DNA from: JBHOQS01 sp042408875
Lineage (GTDB): Bacteria > Chloroflexota > UBA11872 > JBHOQS01
Direction: 5' to 3'
DNA: 64,000 bases
Assembly: GCA_042408875.1 (NCBI GenBank)
Contig: JBHOQS010000019.1
Span: 1 to 64,000 of the forward strand
Shown: positions 1 through 8,377 of the stretch, in pieces
Position numbering within the stretch: position 1 is the stretch's first letter
Layout of the letters: each line of letters begins with the position of its first letter
Made by a program: the position numbers and the translations under genes
The notes under the pieces: model-generated
The model's database searches: none
What the model was told of the DNA's origin: nothing
The model's input: the letters and a program-made list of their open reading frames with translations, nothing else

Positions 1-1
1 C

Positions 2-148
2 ACGGGGCAGCACCTGCCGCCGGACCTGGCCCAGCAGGCCCAGGGCAGCCGGTTCTTCCGGCAGTATTGTCCGGGCATGCCGCAGTGGGTCTGCCGTCCG
101 ACGGAGCTGCCGGCCACGGATCTGACCTTCGCCTTCGAGCCGCAGTAG
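2..148 (+). CDS. C-terminal fragment of an unidentified protein (5' end outside window)
   Basis: An open frame runs from the window edge to a TAG at 146-148 and gives 48 residues ending in ATDLTFAFEPQ. It contains an aromatic and cysteine-bearing stretch (RFFRQYCPGMPQWVCRP). No family is recognised from so short a tail. Codon use (G/C-rich third positions) matches the neighbouring genes, which supports it being the end of a real gene. The two cysteines could be a disulfide in an exported protein, but that is only a guess. Confidence 0.45.
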   Translation, partial: TGQHLPPDLAQQAQGSRFFRQYCPGMPQWVCRPTELPATDLTFAFEPQ

Positions 149-363
149 CCGGGGCTCGCAGCCGCGGCGCCGCGTGTCTGTTATAGTTAGTTTGTACCGT
201 CTCGCCGCAAGACGTGCTCGTGCGTCCCTCACAGGGGCGCGCTGCCGGGGAAGCACGGACAGCTGCCTGCGCGCTCGGCGAACCGAAATACACCGGCAAG
301 CATATAGCCACGAGCACGTGACAACAGCGAAGTGTTGAGCACAGTGACGCAAGGATAAAGACC
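149..363. other. Intergenic region before the dehydrogenase gene
   Basis: About 215 bases without a convincing gene. A weak minus-10-like TATAGT occurs near 182-187, without a good minus-35 partner. Nothing else stands out. Confidence 0.3.
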
Positions 364-1431
364 ATGGCACTTGCGCTGGTCGTACTGGAAGGAGATCAGA
401 CCGGGCAGGAGCTGCTGGAAGAAGCGCTGCGCATCTTACAGCCTGAGGTGATCGGCGTCCAGCTTGAGTTTCGGCGCTACGACCTTTCTTTGGAGAACCG
501 GCGCCGTACCAGAAACAAGGTGGTCTATGAGGCGGCTGCGGCAGTGCTCGAGACCGGTGCGGGCATTAAGGCCGCAACGATCACGCCGGAGGAGCCCGGC
601 GACGTCGGCAGCGCCAACGCGATCCTGCGCGAGGCCATCGGCGCGCATGTGATCCTGCGTGTCGGCCGCCGCATCCCCGGCGTGCGGCCGGTAGGCGGTG
701 TCTATGGCGAGATCGCTGTCGTGCGCATGGCTGTCGGCGACGCCTATGGGGCGAAGGAATGGCGTGAGACCGCCGAGGACGGCGACGAGCTCGCCTTTCG
801 CACCGAGCGTATCTCCCGGCGCATCTGCCGTATCGTCGCTGAGTACGCCTTTCGATACGCCGCACAACACGGCGCCAAGGTCTTCGGCGGGCCGAAGTTC
901 ACCGTCAGTCCGATCTACGAAGGCATGTTCAAGGAAGAGCTGGACGCGGCAGCAGCCCGCCACCCCGGGGTTCAGTACGAGCCCGTGCTGATCGATGCAC
1001 TCTACGCCGCGCTGCTCAGCGCGACCGGCGAGCCGCTGGTGGTGCCAGCGCTCAACCGCGACGGTGATTGCCTTTCCGATTTCGTGCTCCAGCTCTTCGG
1101 TTCGATCGCCGGAGCCGAATCACGCATCCTCTCGTTCAACCCCGACTTCTCGGTGCGCGCTGTGGTAACCGAGGCCACGCATGGCACGGCACCGCGGCTT
1201 TTCCGGAAGAACGTCGCCAACCCGCTGGCGATGATCCTGGCAGCCGCTGCAGCGCTGAATTACATGGCTGATCCCCACGTGCAGCATATCGGGGACCTGA
1301 TCCGCGAGGCTGCGCTGGATGCTATTCGGGACGGCGTGCGCACGGCTGATCTGCACGGCCATGCCAGCACGACTGATGTGACCGACGCGGTGATCGCGCG
1401 CGTGCGCGCACGGCTGGCTGAGGGCCGGTAA
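364..1431 (+). CDS. Isocitrate/isopropylmalate dehydrogenase family protein
   Basis: 355 residues, the usual length for the beta-decarboxylating dehydrogenase family (isocitrate, 3-isopropylmalate, tartrate/D-malate), which oxidise and decarboxylate a 2-hydroxyacid using NAD(P) and a divalent metal in the cytosol. Seen: an N-terminal GDQTGQE turn in place of the usual GDGIGPE, a metal-binding DGDCLSD segment, the nucleotide-loop motif EATHGTAPR near residue 270, NPLAMILA after it, and a C-terminal STTDVTDAV. The usual ENTE substrate/catalytic motif is replaced by a divergent VVRMAVGDAYGAKEW stretch, so the substrate cannot be named. It stands alone, followed by a hairpin terminator. Family assignment is firm; isocitrate specificity is only a guess. 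Confidence 0.8.
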   Translation: MALALVVLEGDQTGQELLEEALRILQPEVIGVQLEFRRYDLSLENRRRTRNKVVYEAAAAVLETGAGIKAATITPEEPGDVGSANAILREAIGAHVILRVGRRIPGVRPVGGVYGEIAVVRMAVGDAYGAKEWRETAEDGDELAFRTERISRRICRIVAEYAFRYAAQHGAKVFGGPKFTVSPIYEGMFKEELDAAAARHPGVQYEPVLIDALYAALLSATGEPLVVPALNRDGDCLSDFVLQLFGSIAGAESRILSFNPDFSVRAVVTEATHGTAPRLFRKNVANPLAMILAAAAALNYMADPHVQHIGDLIREAALDAIRDGVRTADLHGHASTTDVTDAVIARVRARLAEGR

Positions 1432-1442
1432 ACAGGCAGCAT

Positions 1443-1466
1443 ACCGGGCTCGCGCCTTGGCCCGGT
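1443..1466 (+). terminator. Hairpin terminator after the dehydrogenase gene
   Basis: ACCGGGC (1443-1449) pairs perfectly with GCCCGGT (1460-1466), 12 bases after the stop codon, followed by a moderately T-rich stretch. Outer bases ACAG and CTGT can extend the stem. Confidence 0.5.
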
Positions 1467-1496
1467 GTTCTGTTGCTACTCGCTGGGTCTTGGTCC

Positions 1497-1681
1497 AGTC
1501 CTATGCTTTCGGCGCGAGCCATCTCATCCGCGAGTATCGAGACCTTCCGTCTGCGCCCGCCCGATGCGCTCCAGCTCGCTGCCGCCCTCAGCGCCGGCTG
1601 TCAGGCTTTCCTGACCCACGATCACACCTCGCGCGTGTTACCGAGCTACGCGTGCTCACGCTGGACGAGCTGGAACCATAG
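1497..1681 (+). pseudogene. Degenerate PIN-domain (VapC-like) toxin gene, frameshifted
   Basis: Two frames together spell the C-terminal half of a PIN-domain ribonuclease. One frame (to about 1626) reads RLRPPDALQLAAALSAGCQ followed by AFLTHDHTSR, matching the family pattern of a conserved Asp in LRPPDALHLATAL and the FLTNDxxLR segment. The next frame continues with VTELRVLTLDELEP and a TAG at 1679-1681, matching the usual C-terminal strand of the fold. A single-base indel at about 1627-1634 joins them. The N-terminal half with the first acidic residues is missing, and no antitoxin gene is seen. It is therefore read as a dead remnant of a VapBC-type module. Confidence 0.65.
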
Positions 1682-1825
1682 GCGCTAGTCAGCAAGCCTG
1701 CAGGCCATCGCGTGAGCGCTGTCGGGAAGTATGCTTCAGCAAGGCTGGCACGTAGACACCGGCGTCGGAGCGTAGTATTCTGACGACGTAAGACGTAAGC
1801 AGAAGAAGTAGAGGAGGTCCCAGCG

Positions 1826-2959
1826 ATGCCGATCCCCGGCGCTCGACCGGTCACCGCGCCCGGCTGGACCGGGCAGCCGAAGCAGGATATCGCCATCATC
1901 GACTGTGACCTGCATCAGAGCCTCAAGAAGCCTGAGGACCTACTGCCATATCTCCCGCGCGTCTACCAAGAGCGCGTGCTCGACCAGGGCTTCCTCCTAC
2001 CCGGCTCTGGCTACTTCAACGTCCCCAAACGCGCCGCTCGCACGGACCTGGCTGATGGCTGCGACGTGCCGATGCACGACGGCCGTCAGCGCGGCGACGA
2101 CTATGAACTGCTGCGCGAGATGCACCTCGATGTCTGGAATATCGACTACGCCATCTTGACAGGTAGCAACATGTACTCGGCCGGGGTCATCCCGGATCCC
2201 GACTATGCCGCCGCGCTCTGCCGTGCCTTCAACGACTGGACGCTCGAGCAGTGGGTCGCGCGAGACAAGCGCTTTAAAGTTGCCTTGGCAATCGCCACCT
2301 CCGATCCGCGCCAGGCAGTGCAAGAGATCGACCGGCTGGGCGACCACCCGGACGTGGTCGCTATCATGCTTCCTACCGGCGCCCGCATGCCCTACGGCAA
2401 TCGCTATTACCACCCCATTTGGGAGGCGTGCGAGCGGCATGGCCTGGTGGTGATGGTCCATCCGGGCGCGGAGGGCGCCGGCATGGCGGGGCCGCCCACC
2501 GGCGTAGGCTACCCGACCTACTACCTGGAGGTACGCATGGCCCGGCCGCAGATGGCCATGGCGCACGTCGCCTCGCTCATCTGCGAGGGAGTGTTCGAGC
2601 GCTTTCCGCGCGTGAAGTTCGCCTTCGTGGAGGTCGATCAGTTCTGGGTGGCCGGAATGATGTGGCACATGGATGCCGACTGGAAGTCGCTGCGTGAGCA
2701 GACGCCCTGGGTCAAGCGCCTGCCCAGCGAGTATTTCCGCGAGCATATTCGCATCGGCTCCCAGCCGCTCGAGGAGCCGGAGCGCCCGGAGTATCTGCTC
2801 TCTATGCTGGAGGCGATGCACGCTGAAGAGACGCTGATCTACTGCTCCGATTGGCCGCACTGGGACTGGGACGATCCGGCTACCACTTTCCCGAAGCTGC
2901 CCGAGCACCTACATCAGCGCATCTTCGCTGAGAACGCGCGCGCGCTCTTCGGGCTGTAG
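1826..2959 (+). CDS. Amidohydrolase family protein (amidohydrolase_2 / ACMSD-like TIM barrel), paralogue 1
   Basis: 377 residues. The amidohydrolase_2 family (ACMSD, OMA hydratase, related decarboxylases and hydrolases) uses a metal in a TIM barrel to act on small carboxylated compounds. Seen: metal-ligand motif DCDLH at residues 26-30, VHPG with His212, a conserved MAH, and the catalytic segment CSDWPH with Asp342, followed by DWDDP. The first motif is DxDxH rather than HxH, as in many uncharacterised members. The strong ribosome site GAGGAGG (1812-1818) fixes the ATG. It is followed by a MITE-like element, then a Rieske protein, a binding lipoprotein and an enolase-superfamily enzyme. That order suggests a catabolic operon. 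The exact reaction is unknown. Confidence 0.85.
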   Translation: MPIPGARPVTAPGWTGQPKQDIAIIDCDLHQSLKKPEDLLPYLPRVYQERVLDQGFLLPGSGYFNVPKRAARTDLADGCDVPMHDGRQRGDDYELLREMHLDVWNIDYAILTGSNMYSAGVIPDPDYAAALCRAFNDWTLEQWVARDKRFKVALAIATSDPRQAVQEIDRLGDHPDVVAIMLPTGARMPYGNRYYHPIWEACERHGLVVMVHPGAEGAGMAGPPTGVGYPTYYLEVRMARPQMAMAHVASLICEGVFERFPRVKFAFVEVDQFWVAGMMWHMDADWKSLREQTPWVKRLPSEYFREHIRIGSQPLEEPERPEYLLSMLEAMHAEETLIYCSDWPHWDWDDPATTFPKLPEHLHQRIFAENARALFGL

Positions 2960-3143
2960 AGCGATCAACGGATTTTGCGAACGGATTGAACGGATGCCTG
3001 CGTAGGTAATGCACAGAGCAGGGAATCAAAGGCTCCCAGCAATTCAACTGGTTTGCTGCAATAGTCTCGCAGCAATGTGCGGGAGGCGTTGAAGGCAGAA
3101 GAAATAATCCGCTTAATCCGTTCGCAAAATCCGTTGACAGCTC
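2959..3143. mobile_element. MITE-like element with 23-bp perfect inverted repeats
   Basis: The 23-base arm 2965-2987 (beginning TCAACGGATTTTGCGAAC) is exactly reverse-complemented at 3115-3137, and similarity continues outward to GAGC/GCTC at 2959-2962 and 3140-3143. The 185-bp unit has no coding capacity and starts at the stop codon of the amidohydrolase. The arms contain repeated ACGGATT words. It fits a non-autonomous element or a long transcript hairpin. No target-site duplication is obvious. Confidence 0.55.
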
Positions 3144-3178
3144 TTGCACGTTCAGCCGCTCCAGGAGGGCGGGATGCG

Positions 3179-3553
3179 ATGCCGCGTGTGGTGATCGGCA
3201 CTGTGGACGAGATACCGCCGGGCAAGCGGAAGATCGTGGTGCCGTTTCGCGGCAAGGCAGGCATCGGCGTCTTCAACGTCCACGGCACCTTCTACGCCTT
3301 GCGGAACCTTTGTCCGCATAAGCTGGGGCCCCTCTGCACTGGGCGCATCAGTGGGCGCATGGTGGCCGAGGCGCCGCCTGCGGCCGGCGGCGAGCTCGTC
3401 TATGAGCGGGACGGCGAGATCATCCGCTGCCCCTGGCATCTGTGGGAATTCGAGATCGCCACGGGCCGCTGTCTAGTTGACCCACGGGTGCGAGTGAAGA
3501 CCTATCCGGTAAGGGTCGAAGGGAATCAGATTGTTGTCGAGTACGACGAGTAG
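3179..3553 (+). CDS. Rieske [2Fe-2S] protein with enlarged cluster loop, paralogue 1
   Basis: 124 residues. Rieske ferredoxin-like proteins carry electrons to oxygenases or other redox partners. The cluster ligands are visible as CPH (Cys45, His47) and CPWH (Cys84, His87). The spacing between them is 36 residues, against 15-17 in ordinary Rieske ferredoxins, with an Ala/Pro/Gly-rich insert. The conserved WEFEIATGR and DPRVRVKTYPV segments follow. Start chosen at the ATG at 3179 because GGAGGGCGGG lies just upstream and the protein then matches the paralogue at 24886. Context: behind the amidohydrolase and in front of a solute-binding lipoprotein. The redox partner is not encoded in the window. 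Confidence 0.85.
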   Translation: MPRVVIGTVDEIPPGKRKIVVPFRGKAGIGVFNVHGTFYALRNLCPHKLGPLCTGRISGRMVAEAPPAAGGELVYERDGEIIRCPWHLWEFEIATGRCLVDPRVRVKTYPVRVEGNQIVVEYDE

Positions 3554-3592
3554 CTCTCACCCCGGCCGCTTTCCCGCGCTGCGAGAGGGGGG

Positions 3593-3677
3593 AGAAACCC
3601 GGTTGCGCACAGAGGAGAGGGCTATCCCAGGCTCCGGCCCTGCACGATCGCAAGAAACCCGGTTGCGCACGGAGGAG
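3593..3677 (+). repeat. Pair of about 25-bp direct repeats with 60-base period before the binding-protein gene
   Basis: AGAAACCCGGTTGCGCAC followed by a GAGGAG-type purine tract occurs at 3593-3617 and again at 3653-3677, exactly 60 bases apart with two small differences. The second copy supplies the GGAGGAGG ribosome site of the following gene, so the unit may be a duplicated translation-initiation segment. Confidence 0.6.
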
Positions 3678-3683
3678 GATCCC

Positions 3684-5081
3684 ATGATGAGCGCCCAGCA
3701 CAACGCCTGCTCTGACCAGCATGTGGCAGCAATGACGCGGCGCCGTATCCTGCTCGCCTGCGGCGGCGCACCAGCCGCAGTGTGGCTGGCAGCCTGCCGT
3801 CCGCAGGCCAAGCCGGCCCAGGCTCCTGACCGCGCCGGCGCGGTCACGATCATGGAGAAGGTCACCGTCGAGGTGTGGAACTCGGACTGGGGCGAGCTGT
3901 ACAACGACCTGATGAAAAAGATCGGTGATGAGCTGACCAGGGAGCAGCCCAACATCACCGTGAACTGGTCGTTCGTCAGCGGCATTCAGGATAAGCTCAC
4001 CGCAGCTATCGCCGGCGGTAGTCCCCCGGACGCCACGTACACGAACTACGTCTTCCAGGCCACGCTCGCCTCAAAAGGCGCCTTCACCGCGCTGGACGAC
4101 TACCTGAAAGCGAGCAGGCTCACGCGGGCCGACTTCCAGCCCAGCATGTACGACGCCTCGCTGTGGAAGGGCAAGCTCTATGCGATCCCCGGCGGCGCAG
4201 ACTGGATCGTGTTCTTCTGGAGCAAGGATGTCTACAGTGACGCCGGGTTGAATCCGGAGCAGCCGCCCAGGACACTCCAGGAGCTCGAGCAGCATTCACT
4301 CAAAGTGCTGAAGCTTGAGCAGGACGGCAGTATCAGCCGGATGGGCTTCGTGCCGGGCAACTTTACGTACATCGCCTACCTGAACGGCGGCGAGTTCTAC
4401 GACGCAGCCCAGAATAAGATCACTGCCAACCACCCCAAGAACATCGAGACGATGGAGTGGCTGCTAAGCTATGCGACCAAGCTAGACATGAACAAGGTGA
4501 GTGCCTTCCGGCAGGGCGCGCCCAGCTACTCCCGCCCGGGCAACTACTTTGCTACCAAGAAGGACGCATACCTGATCACCGGTTTCTGGGCCTATGATCC
4601 GCTGGACAAGTATGCTCCCGATCTGAAATACGGCATCACGCCGTGGCCGACGCCCACTGGCTCGCGGGAAGAGATGCGACGGAACACGGTACAGGGCTGG
4701 ATGTACGCGATTCCACAGAACGCTAGGCACAGGGACGCCGCCTGGGTGTTTATCAAATACTCGTTCATCGATCAGTCGGCCAAGATGGGCTACCTGACCC
4801 TGAACGGTCCCTGTTATCTCAAGCAACTCGATGAGTTCGCCAACAAGATGCGGACGGAGGTGCTGGGGCCGACCAACCGCATGACGCCCTACTTCCATAT
4901 TTTCCTCGACGTCGCTCGGCTGGGTGAAAAGCACTGGCCGGCCATACCGGTCGGCGCGTCATATAGCAAAGCCGTCAACGATGCCTGGAATGCGGTGCTC
5001 AAGGGAGAGAAGACGCCGCGCGTTGCGCTCGATGAGGTCACGCGCCAGATCCAGGCCGAGCTCGACGCAGCACTGAAATAG
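3684..5081 (+). CDS. Extracellular solute-binding protein, family 1 (Tat-type lipoprotein)
   Basis: 465 residues from the ATG at 3684, chosen for its strong GGAGGAGG ribosome site. The N-terminus carries TRRRILLACGG followed by a lipobox LAAC, that is a twin-arginine lipoprotein signal. The mature part is a periplasmic-binding-fold protein of the UgpB/COG1653 sugar type: the usual MEKVTVEVWNSDWGELYND start, GGSPPDATYTNY, the YAIPGGADWIVFFWSKDVY hinge and a C-terminal helix. Such proteins present carbohydrates or related compounds to ABC importers on the outer face of the membrane. No permease or ATPase gene is adjacent. It lies between a Rieske gene and an enolase-superfamily gene, so the ligand is probably the compound they degrade. 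Confidence 0.85.
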   Translation: MMSAQHNACSDQHVAAMTRRRILLACGGAPAAVWLAACRPQAKPAQAPDRAGAVTIMEKVTVEVWNSDWGELYNDLMKKIGDELTREQPNITVNWSFVSGIQDKLTAAIAGGSPPDATYTNYVFQATLASKGAFTALDDYLKASRLTRADFQPSMYDASLWKGKLYAIPGGADWIVFFWSKDVYSDAGLNPEQPPRTLQELEQHSLKVLKLEQDGSISRMGFVPGNFTYIAYLNGGEFYDAAQNKITANHPKNIETMEWLLSYATKLDMNKVSAFRQGAPSYSRPGNYFATKKDAYLITGFWAYDPLDKYAPDLKYGITPWPTPTGSREEMRRNTVQGWMYAIPQNARHRDAAWVFIKYSFIDQSAKMGYLTLNGPCYLKQLDEFANKMRTEVLGPTNRMTPYFHIFLDVARLGEKHWPAIPVGASYSKAVNDAWNAVLKGEKTPRVALDEVTRQIQAELDAALK

Positions 5082-5191
5082 CCTGTGAGGGCGTTAGAGC
5101 GCCCCGGTAGAGGAGTGCTGGAGTAAAAGGGGTGGGAGAAACGCAGACGAAAGAAAAAGAGAAAAAAAGAGACGAAGACGAGGGGTCAGGA

Positions 5192-6394
5192 ATGCGCATT
5201 ACGGCGATCGAGACCGTCCATGTCGCAGAGTTTCCCAGTATTCTCTGGGTGCGTGTGCATACCGACGAGGGACTGATCGGACTAGGGGAAACCTTCTTTG
5301 CACCGGAGAGCGTTGCGGCGCATGTACATAGCCACTGCGCCCCCCTCTTGCTGGGGGAAGATGCCTTGGCGATCGAGCGGCACTGGCGCACGCTGGCCCG
5401 CGGCACCGGCGGGGCCGGGCTGCGCAGCATCGAGCTGCGGGCGGCCTCGGCCATTGACATCGCGCTGTGGGACCTCTTCGGCCAGAGCACCGGCCTGCCG
5501 ATCTACCGGCTGCTGGGCGGGCCAACGCGCGAGCGCATCCGCATCTACAACACCTGCGCCGGGTACCGCTACGGGAGAGCGCGCCCGCGCGGGGCGCCGG
5601 CGACGTATACCGATGGCAAGGTCGAGGGGCCCTACGAAGATCTGGACGCTTTCCTGCACCGCGCCGACGAGCTGGCGCAGAGCCTGCTGGAGCAGGGCAT
5701 CACGGCGATGAAGATCTGGCCCTTCGACCAGTTCGGGCCATCGAATGGCGGGCTGTCGATCACCTTAGAAGAGATCAAGCACGGCCTGGAGCCCTTCGAG
5801 AAGGTCCGCAAAGCGGTGGGTGACCGCATGGAGATCGCTCTGGAGATGCACAGCGTGTGGCATCTGCCGGCTGCCATCCAGATCGCCGCAGCGGTCGAGC
5901 CATACCGGCCCATGTGGTACGAGGATCCGGTGCGCATGGATAATCTCGATGCGCTGGTGCAGTTCAAGCAGAGCACGCGAGTGCCGGTGACGGCGAGCGA
6001 GACGCTCAGCACGCGCTGGCCCTTCCGCGAGATGCTCGAAAAGCGCGCGGTGTCGATCGTGATGCTCGACGTCGGTTGGGTGGGTGGCATCACGGAGGCG
6101 AAGAAGATCGCCGCGATGGCCGAGGCGTACAGCCTGCCGGTCGCTCCCCACGACTGTGTGGGCCCGGTGGTGCTGATGGCGTCGGCACACCTGGACTTCG
6201 GTGTCACCAACGCCATGATCCAGGAGACAGTGCGCGCTTATCTGCACGGCTGGTATCCGCAACTGGTGACCACGCTGCCGCGCATCGAGCAGGGCTATCT
6301 CTACCCGCCCGAAGGGCCGGGTTTAGGCACGGCACTCCAGCCGGACGTGCTCAAGCGCCCGGATGCGACCGTGCGGATCACGCGAGCGGAATAG
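5192..6394 (+). CDS. Enolase-superfamily enzyme (mandelate racemase/muconate lactonizing type, likely acid-sugar dehydratase)
   Basis: 400 residues from the ATG at 5192 (MRITAIETV, the usual start of the family; a GTG at 5132 would add a highly charged Lys/Glu tail and is less likely). Seen: N-terminal capping domain, Lys in MKIWPFD, metal ligands in LEMHS (Glu218, with His220 beside it), YEDP (Glu244) and SET (Glu270), and the PHD histidine (His320). The acid-x-His pattern at the second barrel strand recalls D-mannonate and D-galactonate dehydratases more than mandelate racemase. Members abstract a proton alpha to a carboxylate and usually dehydrate sugar acids. It closes the amidohydrolase-Rieske-binding-protein cluster. 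Confidence 0.85.
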   Translation: MRITAIETVHVAEFPSILWVRVHTDEGLIGLGETFFAPESVAAHVHSHCAPLLLGEDALAIERHWRTLARGTGGAGLRSIELRAASAIDIALWDLFGQSTGLPIYRLLGGPTRERIRIYNTCAGYRYGRARPRGAPATYTDGKVEGPYEDLDAFLHRADELAQSLLEQGITAMKIWPFDQFGPSNGGLSITLEEIKHGLEPFEKVRKAVGDRMEIALEMHSVWHLPAAIQIAAAVEPYRPMWYEDPVRMDNLDALVQFKQSTRVPVTASETLSTRWPFREMLEKRAVSIVMLDVGWVGGITEAKKIAAMAEAYSLPVAPHDCVGPVVLMASAHLDFGVTNAMIQETVRAYLHGWYPQLVTTLPRIEQGYLYPPEGPGLGTALQPDVLKRPDATVRITRAE

Positions 6395-6829
6395 CGTATA
6401 GGCATAGCTTCCGGAATTCTTCACCAATTATTAATTATTACTATAACCGTGAAATCGCTAGGATCGGGAGTCACGGGGAGCGCTGATGGCATGTTCCTCG
6501 TGGCTGCTCCACCTCGTGCACCGTTGCCTCCGGCGGGAAGAATACCTCTGAGCGCTACGACACTTCTCTTCTCTTTTTTATTTACCTCTGAACCGCCAAC
6601 AAGTGGAGCCAAGTACCTGGCTCCAGCGGATCAGAGCATGCGTCCGCCTGCACTTTAGCCTTCTGACCAGGACACTGATCCGCCACCCGTCTGTGCCGGG
6701 AACCAACCATCCGCCGGATGACACTGCTGATGCATGCTGCGATGCTAGGCATGTAGTAAACCAGGGACGTGCTTCGCGAAGCCAGAGCTTGCACACACAT
6801 GCCAGCGCAGCAGGGAGAGATACGAAGCG
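6395..6829. other. 435-base intergenic region with a perfect hairpin
   Basis: No gene seen. An AT-rich patch (ATTATTAATTATTA) lies near 6427-6440. TGGAGCCA (6604-6611) and TGGCTCCA (6618-6625) form a perfect 8-bp stem with a 6-base loop, but the T-run lies upstream rather than downstream on the plus strand, so it is not a classical terminator. Promoter elements for the 7TM gene are not obvious. Confidence 0.4.
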
Positions 6830-8377
6830 ATGGACCTGAGACGTAGGAGTGGCTGGATCTTTGTACCCCGGATGACAGCGGCCGGGCTACGCCTGAGCGC
6901 CCTCCGAGCAGGGTGGTTTGGGGTTGCACTGGCGACCCTGACCATCTTCGCGCAGGCGATTCCTGCCAGGTACGCTGAGCTCCTGCACACGTTGCAGAAT
7001 CTTAGCCCGGCGCAGGAGCTTGTTCTGCAAGAACTAGGTATTTCCACTGACGTACATGCTCGTCTCATGATGGCAGTGGAGATTGCAGCTCCTGTTGTAT
7101 TCTTTGGCATGGCCTTTCTCATTTTCCTGCGCAGATCTGATAACTGGGTGCCGATCTTCATCTCCGTCACTTTAGTAACGTTTGTGGCGTGGATCAGCCC
7201 GGCGTTCAATGCGCTGACAGCCAGCAGCTCTGCCTGGAAGATTCCAGCCACAGTGATACAGGTTCTCGGCGCAAGTTGCGCACTAGTGTTTTATTTTATC
7301 TTTCCGAACGGATGTTTCGTTCCTCGTTGGGCACCTATTCTGCTCATTCCCTGGAGTGGCTGGATGCTGGCATGGCTGCTCTTTCCAGGCTCGCTGTTCG
7401 ACCTGAGCAACACATTCCGGATCCCGATCCTCATCTTCCCTCTATTTCTGACGTGGTGGACGATCGGTATTGGTGCTCAGATCTACCGATACAGGCAGAC
7501 AGCGAATCCTACGCAACGCCAGCAGACCAAGCTCGTGCTGTTTGTGGTGGCGATGTATGTTCTAGCATACATGGCCTTTGGCCTCGATCGCTTTGTACTA
7601 CCGGTGATTGCCGAGCCACGTCATGCCGCGGTGGTGTATGACCTGATCGGCGCGCCGTTCTTCCAGGTGATCGCGCTGCTGATCCCGGTGGCCTTTGCTA
7701 TCTCAATCCTACGCTATCGGTTATGGGACATTGATACCCTCGTCAATCAGGCCCTGGTCTACGGTGTGCTCACGGCCATCGTCGCAGGCCTGTTCCCGGC
7801 CTTGCTTACGCTCTGTCAGCGCATCTTCATCGCATTCACCGGCGCAAAGTCTGATGGAGCGATCGTGCTCACCACCCTCATCTTTGCTTCATCGCTCACG
7901 CCATTGAAGAACACTTTGCAGAGCATCGTGGACCGGTATATCAAGCCGCTGCCCGACCCTACCACAAGAGCCAAAGCACTTTGTGAGCGATTGCAATCCT
8001 TTGTTGAGTTCTTTGATATGGAGCAGCTCGCGCGCCGCACCATCGACGAAGCAGTGCAATCCTTCGGGGCAAACGGGGGCGTCATCTCTCTCGTACGCGA
8101 TGGACGGCTCAGCCTGCTGCATATGTGCGGGGCATGGCCCCAGACAGAAGGTATATCCGCACGGCTGGAGTACGGTGGCATATCATACGGCCGGATCGTC
8201 CTTGGACCGCGCCGCACGGCCCAACTGTACTTACCACAGGATCGGGAATCCTTGGAGCAGCTTGCTGTCCTGGTGGCTCAAACAGCGTGGCTCCACGAAC
8301 GGCTGGGGCTGAACGGGGGGCAAGGAACACCGGTCGTGCTGCCGGCACCGGTAGGACGCGAAAGCGAGGAACTCTGA
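6830..8377 (+). CDS. 7TM-type sensor protein with GAF-like C-terminus and no kinase domain
   Basis: 515 residues. The first 350 or so have about seven or eight hydrophobic spans, ending in FAISILRYRLWDIDTLVNQALVYG and VLTA, a signature of the membrane region of many Chloroflexota and actinobacterial sensor histidine kinases. The rest (about 370-515) is soluble and resembles a degenerate GAF domain. It is not followed by the H-box, N-box or ATPase motifs of a kinase. GGGAGAG upstream of the ATG supports the start. Its TGA overlaps the ATG of the next gene by one base, so the receptor and a solute-binding lipoprotein are translationally coupled. A ligand-sensing pair is inferred; the output partner is unknown. 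Confidence 0.7.
   Translation: MDLRRRSGWIFVPRMTAAGLRLSALRAGWFGVALATLTIFAQAIPARYAELLHTLQNLSPAQELVLQELGISTDVHARLMMAVEIAAPVVFFGMAFLIFLRRSDNWVPIFISVTLVTFVAWISPAFNALTASSSAWKIPATVIQVLGASCALVFYFIFPNGCFVPRWAPILLIPWSGWMLAWLLFPGSLFDLSNTFRIPILIFPLFLTWWTIGIGAQIYRYRQTANPTQRQQTKLVLFVVAMYVLAYMAFGLDRFVLPVIAEPRHAAVVYDLIGAPFFQVIALLIPVAFAISILRYRLWDIDTLVNQALVYGVLTAIVAGLFPALLTLCQRIFIAFTGAKSDGAIVLTTLIFASSLTPLKNTLQSIVDRYIKPLPDPTTRAKALCERLQSFVEFFDMEQLARRTIDEAVQSFGANGGVISLVRDGRLSLLHMCGAWPQTEGISARLEYGGISYGRIVLGPRRTAQLYLPQDRESLEQLAVLVAQTAWLHERLGLNGGQGTPVVLPAPVGRESEEL

Noticed and set aside
6604..6625. Hairpin before the 7TM gene as an intrinsic terminator
   Set aside because: The T-rich stretch is upstream of the stem on the plus strand, and on the minus strand the following tract is A-rich, so it lacks the required U-run on either transcript.
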